Translations under genes and position numbers: made by a program
Source of the DNA: an uncultured Anaeroplasma sp.
GTDB lineage: Bacteria; Bacillota_I; Bacilli_A; Acholeplasmatales; Anaeroplasmataceae
Length of the DNA stretch: 64,000 bases
Reading direction: 5' to 3'
Assembly: GCA_945919465.1 (NCBI GenBank)
Contig: CAMEJG010000004.1
Span: 23,327-87,326 of the forward strand
Part shown: one piece after another, positions 24,163 through 33,115 of the stretch
Position numbering within the stretch: position 1 is the stretch's first letter
Layout: each line of letters begins with the position of its first letter
Notes under the pieces: model-generated
What the model saw: only the letters and a program-made list of their open reading frames with translations
Told to the model about the DNA's origin: nothing
The model's database searches: none

Positions 24163-26624
24163 AAAAAGAAAATTTTAATGTTTCTGGAATGACCTGTAGT
24201 AGCTGTCAAGCTCATGTTGAAAAAGCAGTAAATAAGCTTGAAGGTGTAAAATTATGTAATGTTAATTTGCTAAAAAATACAATGAGTGTTGAATTTGATG
24301 AGAATATAACCTCAATAGAAGAAATAGAAAATAGTGTAAGTGATGCAGGATATAGTGCCTCATTAGCCAATAAAAAGGAAGAAAATAAAATAATTGTAAA
24401 AAAAGATTATTCATTATTAAAATTAATTTGTTCTATTATTATCCTATTAATATTAATGTATTTTTCAATGGGAAATATGATGTGGGGATGGCCATCACCT
24501 AAAATATTTGATCATCATGAAAATCCTATGGGATTTGCATTAATACAATTTATTTTAGTATTACCAATTATATATATTTATAAAAATTATTTCATTTCTG
24601 GTTTTAAGCATCTAATTAATAAAGCTCCAAATATGGATACTTTAATTTCATTAGGTTCTTTGTTTTCTATTTTATATGGTATCTATGCTATGTTTATGAT
24701 CAGCTTAGGTAATATAGAGTATCATATGTATTTATATTTTGAATCAGCTGGAATGATATTAGTATTTGTTAGCATTGGAAAATATCTAGAAGGCTTATCT
24801 AAGAAAAAAACAACTAAAGCAATAGAAGGCTTAATGGAATTAGTACCTAAAAATGTAACTATTTTAAAAGATGGAAAAGAAATAATTGTAAAAGAAGAAA
24901 ATATTAAAGTAGATGATATTTTAATAATCAAAAAAGGTGAAAGAATTGCAGTAGATGGAATTATTATTGATGGTGCAGCCTCTATTGATGAATCTACTAT
25001 TACTGGAGAAGCAATTCCTGTTTATAAAAAAATAAATGATGAGGTAATTTCATCAACAATAATAGAATCAGGGTTTATTAAAGTAAAAGCTTTAAAGGTT
25101 GGAAGTGATACTACAATAGCCAATATTATTAGACTTGTTGATGAGGCATCTAATTCTAAAGCACCTATTTCTAAGCTTGCTGATAAAATATCTGGAATCT
25201 TTGTACCTATTATTTTAGCAATTTCAATATTAGTATTTATTGGTAACATTTTATATATTAATATTGCAAATCCTTCATATGTAAATAATACCTTTGAGGT
25301 AGCATTAAATTTTGCTATCACATGTATAGTTATTGCATGTCCATGTGCTTTAGGTCTTGCAACACCTGTTGCGATTATGGTTTCAACGGGAAAGGGTGCT
25401 ACAAATGGATTGTTGATAAAAAATGCAGAAATTTTAGAAAAAACTCATTTAATTAATACTATTGTCTTAGATAAAACAGGTACTATTACCGAAGGAAAGC
25501 CTAAGGTAGTTGATTATATTTCTTTAGATAATAATATTGATTTAAAAGGAATATTATACAGCTTTGAGGCTAAAAGTGAACATCCCCTATCAAAAGCTAT
25601 TTGTGAATATACTAATGGTAGTAAAATATATGAGGTAAATGATTATAAAAGTATTGAGGGAAAGGGTATTTCTGGATATATAGATAATGATTATTATCTA
25701 ATTGGAAATACAAGAATAATAGATAATATTAATAAAGATATTATTGGTAAGATAGATGAATTATCAAGTGATGGAAAAACTACTTTAATTGTTGTAAAAA
25801 ATGATAATGTTATAGGAATTATTGGAATTAAGGATGAAATCAAAAAGGATTCAAAAGAAGCTATATCAAAGCTTAGAAAAAAGAATATTGATGTAATTAT
25901 GCTTACAGGAGATAATAGCCTTGTAGCCAATAAAATAGCTAATGAATTAGGTATTAATAAAGTTTATAGTGAGGTATATCCAGAGGATAAAGCTAATATT
26001 ATTCAATCACTTAAGAAAAATGATAATATAGTAGCCATGGTTGGAGATGGAGTAAATGATGCGATTGCATTAACTACTGCTGATATTGGTATTGCGATTG
26101 GAGCTGGTAGTAATATTGCATTAGATTCAGCAGATATTATTTTAGCTAGAAATAGTTTATTGGATGTAATTAATGCAATTAAGCTAAGTAAAAGAACTAT
26201 TAATACAATTAAGCTAGGATTATTTTGGGCTTTCTTTTATAATTTAGTTTGTGTATTATTAGCTACAGGAATATTTTATTATATTTCAAATGGAACATTT
26301 AAAATAGAACCAATGTATGGAGCTATTGCTATGAGTATTTCTAGTGTTTCTGTAGTTTTAAATGCATTAACTATTAATTTATTTAATTTTAATAAAAAAG
26401 AAAAAAAGGAGAAAATAAAAATGAAAAAGATTATTATTGATGTAGATGGAATGATGTGTAAGCATTGTAAGGCACATGTTGAAGAGGCATGTATGAAGGT
26501 TTGTGGAGTTAATGAGGCAGTTGCTTCACTTGATGCTAAAAATGTTACTGTTTCATGTAATGACAATGTTACAAAAGAAGCATTAATTGATGCCATTAAT
26601 AATGCTGGTTATAGTGCAAAATAA
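24159..26624 (+). CDS. copA: Copper-exporting P-type ATPase with CopZ-like C-terminal domain
   Basis: 821 aa. An N-terminal metal-binding domain (GMTCSSCQAHVEKAV), eight membrane helices with the CPC motif (CPCALGLATPVAIM), the actuator TGEA, the phosphorylation site DKTGTITEGKP, HP (EHPLSK) and GDGVND hinge make a complete P1B-ATPase. It pumps Cu(I) outward. Unusually, after the last helix and a lysine-rich linker the frame continues into a second copper domain (VDGMMCKHCKAHVEEA, residues about 755-821) equivalent to a free CopZ chaperone. An internal ribosome site and ATG precede that part. The gene overlaps csoR by 4 bases. The - strand ORFs inside are shadows. Confidence 0.93.
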   Translation: MKKENFNVSGMTCSSCQAHVEKAVNKLEGVKLCNVNLLKNTMSVEFDENITSIEEIENSVSDAGYSASLANKKEENKIIVKKDYSLLKLICSIIILLILMYFSMGNMMWGWPSPKIFDHHENPMGFALIQFILVLPIIYIYKNYFISGFKHLINKAPNMDTLISLGSLFSILYGIYAMFMISLGNIEYHMYLYFESAGMILVFVSIGKYLEGLSKKKTTKAIEGLMELVPKNVTILKDGKEIIVKEENIKVDDILIIKKGERIAVDGIIIDGAASIDESTITGEAIPVYKKINDEVISSTIIESGFIKVKALKVGSDTTIANIIRLVDEASNSKAPISKLADKISGIFVPIILAISILVFIGNILYINIANPSYVNNTFEVALNFAITCIVIACPCALGLATPVAIMVSTGKGATNGLLIKNAEILEKTHLINTIVLDKTGTITEGKPKVVDYISLDNNIDLKGILYSFEAKSEHPLSKAICEYTNGSKIYEVNDYKSIEGKGISGYIDNDYYLIGNTRIIDNINKDIIGKIDELSSDGKTTLIVVKNDNVIGIIGIKDEIKKDSKEAISKLRKKNIDVIMLTGDNSLVANKIANELGINKVYSEVYPEDKANIIQSLKKNDNIVAMVGDGVNDAIALTTADIGIAIGAGSNIALDSADIILARNSLLDVINAIKLSKRTINTIKLGLFWAFFYNLVCVLLATGIFYYISNGTFKIEPMYGAIAMSISSVSVVLNALTINLFNFNKKEKKEKIKMKKIIIDVDGMMCKHCKAHVEEACMKVCGVNEAVASLDAKNVTVSCNDNVTKEALIDAINNAGYSAK
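26406..26423 (+). promoter_or_regulatory. Internal ribosome site and ATG for a separate CopZ-like product
   Basis: Inside copA, AAGGAG (26406-26411) lies 9 bases before an in-frame ATG (26421). Translation from it would give a 67-aa copper chaperone (MKKIIIDVDGMMCKHCK...) ending at 26624. This is as good a start site as those of most genes here. Confidence 0.6.
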
Positions 26625-26673
26625 AACAAAAAGTGATAAATTGTACAACAATAAAAAAAATCTTGATATATTA

Positions 26674-26702
26674 TTGAAGAATTGATTATTTAATGATAAA
26701 AT
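26674..26702 (+). promoter_or_regulatory. Likely mscS promoter
   Basis: TTGAAG (26674-26679), a 17-base spacer and TAAAAT (26697-26702), about 26 bases before the start codon. Confidence 0.55.
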
Positions 26703-26727
26703 ACTCCTTGATTTTTAGGAGGAGAAT

Positions 26728-27624
26728 ATGTTGAATTTATTTACATTTTTAACAAGTGCAACAGGAACTACTGCAGCAGGTTCTGGGACTCAAAATGAAT
26801 TTACCACTATTGATTGGGGTGCATTATGGAATGCTATCTTAAATTGGTGTAAAACTACAGGTATTAGATTAATAATAGCTATTATTATTTTAATTGTTTC
26901 ATTTAAACTAATTAATTTTATATGTAAGAAGATTTCTAAAAAGCTTGAGAAGAAAAAAGTGGATCTTACTATTGCTAAAGTATCTGTAAGCTTTTTAAAG
27001 ATAGTTTTAAAGGTATTAATTATTGTACTTATTGTTGGTTATGTTGGATTTGAAACTGCATCATTATCAGCAGTAATTCTTTCTTTAGGTACTGGTATTT
27101 CTTTAGCAGTTCAGGGTACATTATCTAATTTTGCTGGTGGTGTAATAATTGTAATAATGAGACCATTTAAGATTGGAGATTTTATTACTTCAAATGGACA
27201 ATCTGGTACAGTTGAGGATATTAAATTATTCTATACTCATATTGTAACCCCTGATAATAAGGCTATAATGATTCCTAATGGTAGCTTAGCTAATAATGTT
27301 ATTGTTAATGTATCTGCTAAAGAAGATAGAAGATGTGATCTTGTTATGCCAGTTGCATATGGTACTGATACAGAGTTTGCATTAACTGTTATTAGAGGAG
27401 TAATTGCAAAAAATGAAAAGGTATTTAATACACCTGAACCATTTGTTAAGGTTGGTGAGCTTGCAGATTCATCAATTGATATTTATGTAAGAGTTTGGTG
27501 TAAGAATAGTGATTATTGGGATGTATATTTTAGCTTATTAAATAATATTAAAGATGCATTTGAGGAAAATCATATTGAAATTCCATTTAATCAATTAGAT
27601 GTAAATTTAAAGAATGCTGAATAA
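26728..27624 (+). CDS. mscS: Small-conductance mechanosensitive channel, MscS family
   Basis: 298 aa. An N-terminal region with one or two helices leads to the pore helix (LSLGTGISLAVQGTLSNFAG), then the beta domain with RPFKIGDFI, GTVEDIKLFYTHIVT and IPNGSLANNVIVN, the usual MscS signatures. It opens under membrane tension to release solutes after osmotic downshift. The length is like E. coli MscS. A double AGGAGGAG ribosome site precedes the ATG. It is monocistronic with a strong terminator. Confidence 0.93.
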   Translation: MLNLFTFLTSATGTTAAGSGTQNEFTTIDWGALWNAILNWCKTTGIRLIIAIIILIVSFKLINFICKKISKKLEKKKVDLTIAKVSVSFLKIVLKVLIIVLIVGYVGFETASLSAVILSLGTGISLAVQGTLSNFAGGVIIVIMRPFKIGDFITSNGQSGTVEDIKLFYTHIVTPDNKAIMIPNGSLANNVIVNVSAKEDRRCDLVMPVAYGTDTEFALTVIRGVIAKNEKVFNTPEPFVKVGELADSSIDIYVRVWCKNSDYWDVYFSLLNNIKDAFEENHIEIPFNQLDVNLKNAE

Positions 27625-27631
27625 TATTTTT

Positions 27632-27666
27632 GGATATTTTCTTTTTTAGAAGATATCCTTTTTTTT
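27632..27666 (+). terminator. Terminator of mscS
   Basis: GGATATTTTC and GAAGATATCC pair around a 7-base loop, followed by eight Ts. Confidence 0.88.
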
Positions 27667-27677
27667 ATCATATTACA

Positions 27678-27706
27678 TTGACATAATAATATTTTATTAA
27701 TATAAT
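27678..27706 (+). promoter_or_regulatory. Consensus sigma-A promoter of glpK
   Basis: Exact TTGACA (27678-27683), a 17-base spacer and exact TATAAT (27701-27706). One of the few full-consensus promoters in the window, so strong basal expression is expected. No catabolite-repression (cre) element was recognised beside it. Confidence 0.9.
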
Positions 27707-27742
27707 TTTTATAAATATATCGTTAAAAAAAGAGGTGCTAAT

Positions 27743-29224
27743 TTGAGTAAATATGTAATGACAATAGATCAGGGTACAACCTCATCAAGAGTTATTATTT
27801 TTGATGAAAGAGGTAATATAATTTGTAGAGTTTTAAAACCATTTAAACAAATATACCCTTTTGATGGTGCTATTGAGCATGATCCTATGGTTATATATGA
27901 GGATGTTGTTGAATTAATGCTTGAGGCATTAAAGCAAGTAAATATTGATTATAATGATTTAATTGGAGTAGGTATAACTAATCAAAGAGAAACTACTGTA
28001 TTATGGGATAAAAAAACAGGACTTCCAATTTATAATGCGATTGTGTGGCAATCAAATCAATCTAAGAATATTTGTGAAGAATTAATTAATAAAGGCTATA
28101 AAGATTTCATTAATGAAAAAACTGGATTATTGATTAATCCATATTTTAGTGCCTCTAAAATTAAATGGATTTTAGATAATGTTAAAGGTGCTAAAGAATT
28201 AATGAATGAAGGAAGACTGATGTTTGGTACTATTGATTCATGGTTAATTTATAAGCTAACTGGGAAGCATGTCACTGATTATACTAATGCTTCAAGAACA
28301 ATGCTATTTAATATTCATACTCTTAAATGGGATGAGGAGTTGTTAGATTTATTTGGAATTAATAATTCTATTTTACCTAAGGTTGTTGATTCAAATTATA
28401 ATGTTGGAGAAATTAAAGATAGTAGAATATCAGATATTGTAAAATTAAATATTTGTGCTATTTTAGGAGATCAGCAAGCTTCTCTTGTAGGACATGCATG
28501 TTTTAATCCTGGTAAATTAAAAATTACCTATGGTACAGGAAGCTTTATGCTTCTTAATACTGGTGATATACCTTTTAAAAGTAAAAATGGGTTATTAACT
28601 ACAATTGCTTATTCTATAAATGGTACTGTTAGTTATGCTTTAGAGGGTAGTGTTTTTGTTGCTGGTAGTGCCTTTCAATTTATTAGAGATAATTTAGAAA
28701 TAGTAAAATCCTTAGATGATGATGAATTTAATCAAGAAGATAGTAATGGAGTGATTTTCGTACCTGCACTAACAGGACTTGGTGCTCCATATTGGAATTC
28801 AAATACTAAGGGTGCTATTTATGGACTTACTCGTGCAACAACAAAAAAAGATATTGCCATTGCGACAATAGATGGAGTTGCATTAATGAATAATGATGTA
28901 CTTCAAACTATGAAGGATGATACTGGCATTGAATTTGCAACTATTTCTGTTGATGGTGGAGCATCATTAAATCCCTATTTAATGCAAAGAGAATCAGATT
29001 ATACTGGAAATAAAATTACTACTATTTCTACTAGTGAAGCTACCTCATTAGGAGTTTATTATTTAGTTATGCTAAATAATGGATTAATAAAATCTATAGA
29101 GGAAATAAATAATTTATATAAACCTATAAGATGCTATAGTCCATCTATGAATAAAAATAAAATAGAAAAAATTAAAGAAAATTGGAAAAAAGCAGTTAAT
29201 GCTACTATCGAATTTTCTAAATAA
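27743..29224 (+). CDS. glpK: Glycerol kinase
   Basis: 493 aa, starting at a TTG codon 5 bases after AAAGAGGTG. It phosphorylates glycerol to sn-glycerol 3-phosphate. FGGY-family signatures are present: MTIDQGTTSSRVIIFD, GVGITNQRETTVLWD, the substrate segment WLIYKLTG, ILGDQQASLVG and TYGTGSFMLLNTGD. The length is normal. No glpF or glpD lies beside it, so uptake and oxidation genes must be elsewhere. Confidence 0.95.
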   Translation: MSKYVMTIDQGTTSSRVIIFDERGNIICRVLKPFKQIYPFDGAIEHDPMVIYEDVVELMLEALKQVNIDYNDLIGVGITNQRETTVLWDKKTGLPIYNAIVWQSNQSKNICEELINKGYKDFINEKTGLLINPYFSASKIKWILDNVKGAKELMNEGRLMFGTIDSWLIYKLTGKHVTDYTNASRTMLFNIHTLKWDEELLDLFGINNSILPKVVDSNYNVGEIKDSRISDIVKLNICAILGDQQASLVGHACFNPGKLKITYGTGSFMLLNTGDIPFKSKNGLLTTIAYSINGTVSYALEGSVFVAGSAFQFIRDNLEIVKSLDDDEFNQEDSNGVIFVPALTGLGAPYWNSNTKGAIYGLTRATTKKDIAIATIDGVALMNNDVLQTMKDDTGIEFATISVDGGASLNPYLMQRESDYTGNKITTISTSEATSLGVYYLVMLNNGLIKSIEEINNLYKPIRCYSPSMNKNKIEKIKENWKKAVNATIEFSK

Positions 29225-29349
29225 ATGTAATATTATATAATATTAAACACTATTCTTATTGAAATACAATAATTTTAATATTATAATTAAGAAAGTAATA
29301 AAATTAATTTTTAATTAATATAGTCATAAATATAGGGAGGTAAATAATT

Positions 29350-30438
29350 ATGGCATTATTTAGTAAATTAAAAAAACAAATATTAAAGGTCATTGAATGG
29401 GAGGATAGTACTAAGGATACCTTAGTATATAAATACCCTTTAACTGATAGAGACGAAATTATGAATAGTTCAACCTTAGTAGTTCGTCCATCACAAGTAG
29501 CTTTATTTGTTCATAAGGGACAAGTTTGTGATATATTTGCTCCAGGAACTTATACATTATCTACAGAAAATATTCCAATTATCACTAAGCTATTAGCTTT
29601 ACCTACTGGTTTTGATAGTCCAGTTAAGGCTGAGGTATATTACATTAATACTAAGCAAATGCCTGGTATAAAATGGGGAACTGCTAATCCTATTATGATG
29701 CGTGATGCTGATTTTGGTACTGTACGAATTAGAGCGTTTGGTGTTTTTGCAATTAAAGTAGAAAATGCTAAGAAATTTATGGAAGAGCTATTTGGTACTA
29801 ATCCAATTTATAGAACTGGTGATGTTTGTGAATTTGCAAAACCAATGGTTATTCAAGCATTTACTGATGCGGTAGCTGAAAGTAAAATTTCAGCTCTTGA
29901 TTTAGCAGCAAATTATAAAGAATTTAGTCAAACTATTGTTGATACTAGCATTGAAGATTTTGAGAAATTTGGTTTAAAATTGTGTTCAATAGTTATTGAA
30001 AATATTTCATTACCACAAGAAGTAGAAAAAGCTCTAGACGAAAGATCTAAGCTTGGTATTTTAGATGATAAGATGGGTACTTATACTCAATACCAAGCAG
30101 CAAATGCAATGAGAGATGCAGCTAAAAATCCTAATGGAAATAATATGGCTGGAATGGGTGTTGGCTTATCTGCTGGTATGGCAGTAGGTGGTATGTTTGG
30201 TAATGCTATGGCAGGTGTTCAGCCTGCTCAAGATAAAAAAACTGGTTTATCAAAACCAGCTAGTGAGACAAGTAGTGAAACAAGAGAATGTGTTAGCTGC
30301 CATGCTAGTATCCTAAAGGGTGTGAAATTCTGCCCTGAATGTGGTGCTAAGCAGCCAACCGCAAAGTTCTGCCCTAATTGTGGTACAAAGGTAAATGATA
30401 CTTCTAAATTCTGTCCTGAATGTGGAGAAAAACTATGA
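29350..30438 (+). CDS. YdjI-like SPFH/virion-core domain protein with C-terminal zinc ribbons
   Basis: 362 aa. The N-terminal three quarters match the SPFH/'virion core' family of which B. subtilis YdjI is a member (IEWEDSTKDTLVYKYP, SQVALFVHKGQVCDIFAPG and DFGTVRIRAFGVFAIKV). A Gly/Met/Ala linker (GVGLSAGMAVGGMFGNAM) precedes two zinc ribbons with CVSC/CPEC and CPNC/CPEC pairs. These proteins assemble at the membrane and are linked to envelope stress in Bacillus. GGGAGG precedes the ATG. Its stop overlaps the next start (ATGA), and a third zinc-ribbon gene follows, giving a compact operon. Confidence 0.85.
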   Translation: MALFSKLKKQILKVIEWEDSTKDTLVYKYPLTDRDEIMNSSTLVVRPSQVALFVHKGQVCDIFAPGTYTLSTENIPIITKLLALPTGFDSPVKAEVYYINTKQMPGIKWGTANPIMMRDADFGTVRIRAFGVFAIKVENAKKFMEELFGTNPIYRTGDVCEFAKPMVIQAFTDAVAESKISALDLAANYKEFSQTIVDTSIEDFEKFGLKLCSIVIENISLPQEVEKALDERSKLGILDDKMGTYTQYQAANAMRDAAKNPNGNNMAGMGVGLSAGMAVGGMFGNAMAGVQPAQDKKTGLSKPASETSSETRECVSCHASILKGVKFCPECGAKQPTAKFCPNCGTKVNDTSKFCPECGEKL

Positions 30439-31520
30439 TGGAGAATGAAGAAGCTTTAGATAACGAAAAAAAAGTAGAAACTGAAACTACAATTTCACAA
30501 TGTCCAAGCTGTGGTAGTGGCTTATTTTATGATCCAAAATCAATGGGGTTAAAATGTAAAAGCTGTAATAGTATTTTTGATTTTGAAAAAAATAAAGATA
30601 ATTTAAAACTTGATTATTTAGATTCAAAAGTTGAAAATTATGATTGGTCATTAGAAACAAGAGTATTTCATTGTGATACCTGTGGTGCTGAAATACTTAT
30701 TACAGGCTATGATGTTACAACAGTATGTCCATATTGTGGTAGTGGTTATGTTTCTAAAACAGATAAGCTTCCAGGGTTGAAACCTAATAGAGTAGTTCCA
30801 TTTGCATTTAATGAAACAGATGCACAAGCATATTTTAAAAAAGGTGTTAGAAAATATTTTTTTGCTCCTAGAGCTATTAAAAAGAAAATACCTGAAAATA
30901 AAATTAGAGGTCTTTTAATTCCTTCATTTACTTTTGATTCTAATACATTTTCTAGTTATGATGGTGTTTTAGAGAAGGTTGAAAGCTATAGAGATTCTAA
31001 AGGCAATCTAAAAACAAAAACAAAAAGATTTAATATTAGTGGTTCTAAAGCAATTAATTATAGAGATTTAGTTATTGAATCAAGCTCAAAATTTGAACAA
31101 AAGCAAATTAATTCTTTATTACCATATGATATGAATGGTTCTTATCATTTTGATTATAATTTTTTAAGAGGCTATTCAGTAGAACATTATCAGGATTCTT
31201 TAGATCATTGTTATAGTAAAGCTAAAAATATAATGGATGAGGATATTAAAAGAAAAATATTATCAGGATATAATTACACTAGTGTAGTTAGACTTAATGT
31301 AAGTACTAATTATAATGATAGAATGTATTCATATATATTATTACCTATTTATACTTTTGAATATGAATATAGAAAGAAAAGATATGTTACCCTAATGAAT
31401 GGACAAACAGGTAAGATTAATAATAAATTACCTATTAGCCCAATTAAGGTTTCAATTCTTGTTTTACTAATTATTTTAGCAATAGTAGCAGTTGTATTAT
31501 TTATTATGCTATCAGAATAA
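30435..31520 (+). CDS. YdjG-like zinc-ribbon membrane protein
   Basis: 361 aa from ATG 30435, which overlaps the previous stop and follows GGAG by 8 bases. The track's start 15 bases earlier lacks a site. An N-terminal zinc ribbon CPSCGSGLFYDPKSMGLKC is followed by a second, FHCDTCGAE...CPYCGSG, a long soluble region, and a single C-terminal membrane helix (VSILVLLIILAIVAVVLFIM). The layout is like B. subtilis YdjG, which works with YdjI. The function is not settled; a role in membrane stress is inferred from the Bacillus operon. The - strand ORF at 31349 is a shadow. Confidence 0.8.
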   Translation: MMENEEALDNEKKVETETTISQCPSCGSGLFYDPKSMGLKCKSCNSIFDFEKNKDNLKLDYLDSKVENYDWSLETRVFHCDTCGAEILITGYDVTTVCPYCGSGYVSKTDKLPGLKPNRVVPFAFNETDAQAYFKKGVRKYFFAPRAIKKKIPENKIRGLLIPSFTFDSNTFSSYDGVLEKVESYRDSKGNLKTKTKRFNISGSKAINYRDLVIESSSKFEQKQINSLLPYDMNGSYHFDYNFLRGYSVEHYQDSLDHCYSKAKNIMDEDIKRKILSGYNYTSVVRLNVSTNYNDRMYSYILLPIYTFEYEYRKKRYVTLMNGQTGKINNKLPISPIKVSILVLLIILAIVAVVLFIMLSE

Positions 31521-31537
31521 AAAAGGAGTGATATAAA

Positions 31538-31990
31538 ATGGCAAATAAAATTGAAAAGCAAAAGGGTGCTTTAAACGCCCTTGCAATTATCTTAATTGTA
31601 TTAAGTGTTTTAGGCTTAGTTGGTAGTGTCTTATTAGTAGTATTTGGTGCTCTTACAGTTGGTAGTGAAATTGTAGTAGGAATTTTACAAATTGTATTTG
31701 GTGGATTATTATTTATTCTTGCTGGTTTCTTATTAGTATTAGGCTTATATATGTTATTTATTGGATTATCTGTTAAGGCTACTCATGGTTCTATTAAACA
31801 AGATAACATTCCTCTTAATGGCACAGTAAATATGACTAAATGCAAAAATTGTGGTACAGAAGTATCTTCAGTTGATAAATTCTGTCCAAAATGTGGTGCT
31901 TCATTATTAGATAAAAAGGTATGTCCAAAATGTGGTGCTACTAATATGAGTGAAAATACAAAATGCTCAGCATGTGGTGCTGATTTATAG
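31538..31990 (+). CDS. Two-helix membrane protein with double zinc ribbon
   Basis: 150 aa. Two hydrophobic helices (about residues 12-38 and 45-75) are followed by two zinc-ribbon units, CKNCGTEVSSVDKFCPKC and CPKCGATNMSENTKCSAC. It follows the YdjG-like gene by 17 bases with an AAAAGGAGTG site and is the last gene before a strong terminator. The shared zinc-ribbon ends of all three proteins suggest they meet through these domains (inference). Confidence 0.8.
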   Translation: MANKIEKQKGALNALAIILIVLSVLGLVGSVLLVVFGALTVGSEIVVGILQIVFGGLLFILAGFLLVLGLYMLFIGLSVKATHGSIKQDNIPLNGTVNMTKCKNCGTEVSSVDKFCPKCGASLLDKKVCPKCGATNMSENTKCSACGADL

Positions 31991-31999
31991 ACTCAAATC

Positions 32000-32029
32000 T
32001 CAGGTATAGTAATATACCTGATTTTTTTC
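32000..32029 (+). terminator. Terminator of the YdjI/YdjG-like operon
   Basis: TCAGGTATA-GTAA-TATACCTGA is a 9-bp perfect stem with seven Ts. Confidence 0.93.
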
Positions 32030-32102
32030 TTAAATTTATCATTTATTTTCTATATTAATAATGATATAATCAATTGGAATTATTTAGAAAAATGGTGAAT
32101 AC

Positions 32103-33032
32103 ATGAGAAAAAACAATAATTTTGAGTCAAAGCTTCAAATAACTCAAATATTTAAGGTTCAAAGAAGTGATGTGCTATTAGAGTTTTTGCTAAAAAAAAT
32201 GAATACCTCAAGAAATAATGTTAAGCATATTTTAGCAAATCATCAAGTTCTAGTTAATGGAAATCCTATAACTCAATTTAATTATCCATTAGCTAAAGAT
32301 GATGAAATTAAAATATCAAAATATCCTGTAAAGGAAAATTCAATTAATAAAAATACAAAAGAAAGAAAAAAGCCTTTATCTTTATCTATAATATATGAAG
32401 ATAACGATTTTATTGCTATAAATAAGCCAAATGGATTATTATCAGTAGAAAATGATAAGGACAACGAATCAGCTTATTATTATGTTTCAGAGTACTTAAA
32501 GGCAAAAAATCCTAACCTAAGGCCATATGTATTACATAGAATAGATAAAGAAACCTCAGGCGTATTAGTGTTTACTAAAAACATTAAGCTTCATTCAATG
32601 TTAAGATTAAATTGGAATGATTATATAAAAACTAGAGAATATATGGCTATTGTAGAAGGAAAATTAGAGAAAAAGAGTGATAGATTAGTATCCTTCTTGA
32701 AAGAAAATGCTAATAATATGGTTTATATTTCTAATGATAGAAGTGGTCAAAAATCTATTACTAATTATGAGGTAATTAAAGAAAGTATTAATTATAGCTT
32801 ACTAAGAGTAGAAATTGAAACAGGAAGAAAAAATCAAATAAGAGTAGAAATGAATAATTTAGGTCATCCAATTATTGGTGATGATAAATATGGATGTAGT
32901 AAAAACCCATTAAAGAGATTAGGGCTTCATGCTTCAAAGCTTGAATTTATTCATCCAATAACTAATGAATTAATAAGAATTGAGGCAAAAACTCCTCAAA
33001 TATTTATAAGTTTATTTCAAAAAACAAAATAA
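32103..33032 (+). CDS. RluA/RluD-family pseudouridine synthase
   Basis: 309 aa. An N-terminal S4-like RNA-binding domain (residues about 20-80) is followed by the catalytic domain. The active-site Asp lies in HRIDKETSGVLVF; INKPNGLLSVE and TGRKNQIRVEM are the other family motifs. It converts uridine to pseudouridine in ribosomal RNA or tRNA; which site cannot be told among RluA, RluC and RluD types. It is monocistronic, with TATAAT at 32065-32070 upstream and no clear ribosome site. Confidence 0.9.
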   Translation: MRKNNNFESKLQITQIFKVQRSDVLLEFLLKKMNTSRNNVKHILANHQVLVNGNPITQFNYPLAKDDEIKISKYPVKENSINKNTKERKKPLSLSIIYEDNDFIAINKPNGLLSVENDKDNESAYYYVSEYLKAKNPNLRPYVLHRIDKETSGVLVFTKNIKLHSMLRLNWNDYIKTREYMAIVEGKLEKKSDRLVSFLKENANNMVYISNDRSGQKSITNYEVIKESINYSLLRVEIETGRKNQIRVEMNNLGHPIIGDDKYGCSKNPLKRLGLHASKLEFIHPITNELIRIEAKTPQIFISLFQKTK

Positions 33033-33115
33033 TTTAATTTTTTTCTTTAAATTTATATCTAAATTAGTTATAATTTATATAAATGTGTCTATAAGTAATT
33101 TTTTGGAGGTAAATA

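Noticed and set aside
24722-26596. Four - strand ORFs inside copA.
   Set aside because: They are shadows of a complete, motif-rich P-type ATPase gene.
26704-26721. CTCCT...AGGAG hairpin that could hide the mscS ribosome site.
   Set aside because: The likely promoter (TTGAAG-17-TAAAAT) puts the transcript start at about 26709, so the CTCCT arm would not be in the RNA; the second AGGAG copy would also stay free.
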